Shown in pieces: positions 6,376 through 7,830 of a DNA stretch of 7,830 nucleotides. Source of the stretch: Paracoccaceae bacterium. Its GTDB lineage: Bacteria; Pseudomonadota; Alphaproteobacteria; Rhodobacterales; Rhodobacteraceae. The first letter of the stretch is position 1; every line of letters begins with the position of its first letter. The position numbers and the translations under genes are program-made. The stretch covers positions 1 to 7,830 of the forward strand of contig JANSYB010000077.1 in assembly GCA_024742655.1 (NCBI GenBank), given 5' to 3'. The notes below the pieces were generated by a model. The model saw only the letters and a list, made by a program, of their open reading frames with translations, was not told where the DNA came from and did no database searches.

Positions 6376-7005
6376 ATGGACCCGACCTTTCTGATCACCG
6401 CCTTCGTGACGCTGTTCGTCATTATCGACCCCGTGGGCATGACGCCGCTTTTCGTGGCCCTGACGCAGGGTATGGACGCCGCCCGGCGCCGGGCCATTGC
6501 CCTGCGCGCCTGCATCACCGCCGCGCTGATCCTGATCGTCTTTGCCGCCTTCGGCGAGGCGGTACTGGGCTTTGTCGGTATTTCCATGCCCGCGTTCCGT
6601 ATCGCGGGCGGGATCCTGTTGTTCCTGACGGCCCTCGACATGCTGTTCGAGCGCCGCACCAAGCGCCGACAGGGACAGGCGGACGAGGCCGAAGAGGACG
6701 ACGACAGCGACGATCCTTCGGTCTTTCCGCTGGCCATTCCGCTGATTGCCGGGCCCGGTGCCATCGCGACGGTCATCCTGCTGGCGGGTCAACGGCCCGG
6801 GATCGAAGGGCTGGCCTGGGTGGTTGGCGTGATGCTCAGCGTGATCCTGCTGGTGTTCCTGTTGTTCTTGACTGCCGGCCTGCTGGAGCGCGCGCTTGGC
6901 CGCACGGGTATCAACGTGGTCACCCGCCTGCTGGGGATGCTGCTGGCCGCGCTTGCGGTGCAGTTCGTTCTGGACGGGTTGCGCGGCTTCGGTCTGGCAG
7001 GCTGA
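6376..7005 (+). CDS. MarC family (UPF0056) integral membrane protein
   Basis: 209 residues with about six transmembrane segments (roughly 4-28, 41-60, 66-91, 116-138, 145-167, 182-204). Family motifs are IIDPVGMTPLF (16-26), FRIAGGILLFLTALDMLF (74-91), FPLAIPLIAGPGAIATVI (117-134) and the C-terminal INVVTRLLGMLLAALAVQFV (179-198). The cytoplasmic loop between TM3 and TM4 (92-115) is unusually charged, running from a basic patch (RRTKRR) to an acidic cluster (EAEEDDDSDD). MarC was named for multiple antibiotic resistance in E. coli, but later work did not support that role and the transported substrate is unknown. ATG 6376 is 4 nt after the ABC-F stop codon, implying translational coupling. 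The longer open frame running back to 5980 lies within the ABC-F gene and lacks family sequence. Confidence 0.93.
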   Translation: MDPTFLITAFVTLFVIIDPVGMTPLFVALTQGMDAARRRAIALRACITAALILIVFAAFGEAVLGFVGISMPAFRIAGGILLFLTALDMLFERRTKRRQGQADEAEEDDDSDDPSVFPLAIPLIAGPGAIATVILLAGQRPGIEGLAWVVGVMLSVILLVFLLFLTAGLLERALGRTGINVVTRLLGMLLAALAVQFVLDGLRGFGLAG

Positions 7006-7017
7006 GCCAAGACCCCC

Positions 7018-7023
7018 TATATC
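7018..7023 (+). promoter_or_regulatory. Possible -10 element (TATATC) for a leaderless protease transcript
   Basis: TATATC (4/6 to TATAAT) ends 6 nt before the protease ATG (7030), where a transcript would start at or near the start codon. A weak -35, CTGGCA (6994-6999, 4/6), lies 18 nt upstream within marC. The ATG has no good Shine-Dalgarno, which suits leaderless translation. Co-transcription from marC is equally plausible, so this is a weak call. Confidence 0.2.
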
Positions 7024-7029
7024 AGCGGC

Positions 7030-7611
7030 ATGAGTGGAGACGACACAGCCAGATTGATCTATCTCGTGTTGCTGGGTGGCGCGGTCGCGTTGTGGTTTTT
7101 CGCCCAGAACCGCGAATCCCTGGGCAAGCTCACGCAACAGGCGCTGGTCTGGGGACTGATCTTCGTGGGCGCGATCGCGGTGGTCGGCCTGTGGGGCGAT
7201 ATCCGGGCAACCGTCCAACCCGGTCAGGCCGGCTATGTCGGTGCGGATCGCATCGAGGTGCCCCGGGCCATCGACGGCCATTATTACCTGAGGGCACAGG
7301 TGAACGGCGCACCGGTCGATTTCGTGGTCGATACCGGCGCCACGCTGATCGTGCTGACGCAGTCCGACGCCGAACGCGCCGGTCTGAACCCCGATGATCT
7401 GGCCTATATCGGACGGGCCTACACCGCCAATGGCGAGGTGCGCACCGCCCCCGTGAAGCTCGATACGCTGGCCATCGGCCCGATCAAGGATCAGGGCGTC
7501 ACGGCGGTGGTGAACGAGGGTGATCTGGAAATGTCCCTTCTGGGCATGGCCTATCTGCAGCGCTACTCGAGTGTCGAAATCTCGAACAACCGAATGATCC
7601 TGACGCGCTGA
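7030..7611 (+). CDS. Membrane-anchored retropepsin-like (clan AA) aspartic protease
   Basis: 193 residues. Two hydrophobic N-terminal helices (about 8-24 and 39-55) anchor the protein, with a single-domain aspartic protease following (about 75-193). The catalytic loop is VDFVVDTGATLIVLT (96-110) with Asp101. Other signatures are the substrate/ligand-like strand VNGAPV (91-96), ANGEVRTAPV (133-142) and the SLLGMAYLQRY motif (169-179), the second conserved element of the fold. One Asp per chain means it must dimerise to be active, as retroviral proteases do. The layout matches the TIGR02281-type bacterial retropepsin-like proteins that include the rickettsial APRc. The protease domain probably faces the periplasm, a topology inference. 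It starts 24 nt after marC and may belong to that operon. Natural substrates are unknown. An imperfectly placed start cannot be excluded, but ATG 7030 keeps both helices. Confidence 0.9.
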   Translation: MSGDDTARLIYLVLLGGAVALWFFAQNRESLGKLTQQALVWGLIFVGAIAVVGLWGDIRATVQPGQAGYVGADRIEVPRAIDGHYYLRAQVNGAPVDFVVDTGATLIVLTQSDAERAGLNPDDLAYIGRAYTANGEVRTAPVKLDTLAIGPIKDQGVTAVVNEGDLEMSLLGMAYLQRYSSVEISNNRMILTR

Positions 7612-7631
7612 GCGCGGCCGACATATTCCAA

Positions 7632-7646
7632 AAACGATATACGTTT
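7632..7646. repeat. Inverted repeat AAACG-ATATA-CGTTT next to the FNR-type box
   Basis: Perfect 5 bp arms (7632-7636 and 7642-7646) surround an A/T-only centre. The right arm overlaps the first two bases of the FNR-type box. It may be a second regulator site or an A/T-rich upstream element. Arms this short could arise by chance. Confidence 0.35.
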
Positions 7647-7658
7647 GATCTGGATCAA
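7645..7658 (+). promoter_or_regulatory. FNR/FnrL-family binding site TTGATCTGGATCAA
   Basis: This is an exact match to the FNR consensus TTGAT-N4-ATCAA, with both half sites perfect. It is centred at 7651.5, 86 bp upstream of the ATG of the exported-protein gene at 7738. FNR-type regulators (FnrL, and the related NO-sensing Dnr/NnrR proteins with similar sites) control genes for low-oxygen growth. No gene on the opposite strand starts nearby, so the target should be the downstream gene. If activation is from -41.5, transcription would start near 7693, but the -10 at that distance (TAGCCA) is poor. Confidence 0.75.
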
Positions 7659-7692
7659 TGCTGCTTGCACGCAGGACGCGTAGCCATTCGTT

Positions 7693-7717
7693 AAATCTGA
7701 ATTTCCGATTCAGCTTT
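7693..7717 (+). promoter_or_regulatory. Imperfect palindrome in the leader just before the exported-protein gene
   Basis: CTGAAT (7697-7702) and ATTCAG (7708-7713) form perfect arms around TTCCG. After one mismatch the symmetry continues with AAA (7693-7695) and TTT (7715-7717). It sits between the FNR-type box and the Shine-Dalgarno (7726-7731). It could be a second operator or an mRNA hairpin near the ribosome site. Its identity is not known. Confidence 0.45.
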
Positions 7718-7737
7718 GACCGCAAAAGGAGACACCC

Positions 7738-7830
7738 ATGCGCAAGACCCTGACCGCCGCCCTTCTGGCCTTTGCCGCCGCCCTGCCCGCACAGGCCGAG
7801 GAGACGCCCAAACTCGTCACCATCCTGACC
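7738..7830 (+). CDS. Exported protein, N-terminal fragment (cut by window end)
   Basis: 31 codons are visible from ATG 7738 to the window edge, with no stop. AAGGAG (7726-7731) lies 6 nt upstream, an ideal ribosome site. Residues 1-20 form a Sec signal peptide: MRKT positive start, an Ala/Leu core (AALLAFAAAL) and a PAQA cleavage site before EETPK. The mature part visible is EETPKLVTILT, whose last residues look like a first beta-strand. This start resembles periplasmic DsrE-like proteins I recall from Rhodobacterales, but eleven mature residues are too few to assign a family. The perfect FNR-type box upstream suggests expression tied to oxygen or nitrogen-oxide level. The protein is expected in the periplasm. 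Confidence 0.8.
   Translation, partial: MRKTLTAALLAFAAALPAQAEETPKLVTILT

Noticed and set aside
4902..6776. 624-codon open frame on the minus strand
   Set aside because: It is antisense to the ABC-F and marC genes, both intact and well supported; no motif is visible in the antisense translation.
7604..7616. CGCGC-TGA-GCGCG hairpin around the protease stop codon as a terminator
   Set aside because: It has a 3 nt loop, lies partly in the coding sequence and has no T run after it; most likely chance in GC-rich DNA.
6298..7725. 475-codon open frame on the minus strand
   Set aside because: It is antisense to marC and the protease; the translation is Gln/His/Asp/Gly-rich without domain signatures.

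Overview
The window looks like chromosome from an alphaproteobacterium of the order Rhodobacterales (Roseobacter/Paracoccaceae type). It is GC-rich with strong GC3 bias. It carries a split glutamate-synthase-like glx/mgs operon under a Cro/C1-type (XRE) cupin regulator, a YheS-type ABC-F gene followed by a MarC-family gene, a membrane-anchored retropepsin-like protease, and a perfect FNR-type box. The organism call is inferred from protein and motif resemblance only. No mobile element, CRISPR array, rRNA or tRNA is visible.

Region 1 (1-3564, minus strand) encodes, in transcription order, an XRE-cupin regulator (3564-2932), a class II glutamine amidotransferase GlxB/MgsA (2842-1949), a GXGXG beta-helix protein GlxC/MgsB (1947-1270) and an FMN-binding glutamate-synthase-like protein GlxD/MgsC (1257 to beyond base 1). 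The last three correspond to the three functional parts of the large glutamate synthase subunit, carried as separate polypeptides. They are spaced 1 and 12 nt apart. This is the gene set of N-methylglutamate synthase (methylamine use) and of the related glxBCD operons. Which of the two applies depends on genes to the left of the window. A promoter-like element with an inverted repeat between its -35 and -10 lies just after the regulator gene.

Region 2 (3565-3958) has a 206 bp leader containing a 10 bp direct repeat with an 11 bp period and a small hairpin. Next comes a 40-residue ORF with an excellent Shine-Dalgarno (3771-3893), then a rho-independent terminator serving ndk from the other side.

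Region 3 (3959-7611) holds ndk (nucleoside diphosphate kinase, minus). Diverging from it is a tight plus-strand run: a YheS-type ABC-F ATPase, a MarC-family membrane protein 4 nt later, and a membrane-anchored retropepsin-like aspartyl protease 24 nt after that. The shared ndk/yheS upstream region holds two adjacent palindromes.

Region 4 (7612-7830) is a regulatory stretch with a perfect TTGAT-N4-ATCAA FNR-family box and a second palindrome close to the start codon. It leads into the first 31 codons of a gene for an exported protein, whose remainder lies off the window.

Most of the window is ordinary core chromosome. The points most worth a second look are the operator arrangement upstream of glxB, the 40-residue ORF, the FNR-box gene at the right edge, and the apparent lack of the iron-sulfur cysteine motif in GlxD. 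No wholly new multi-gene system can be supported from what is visible.
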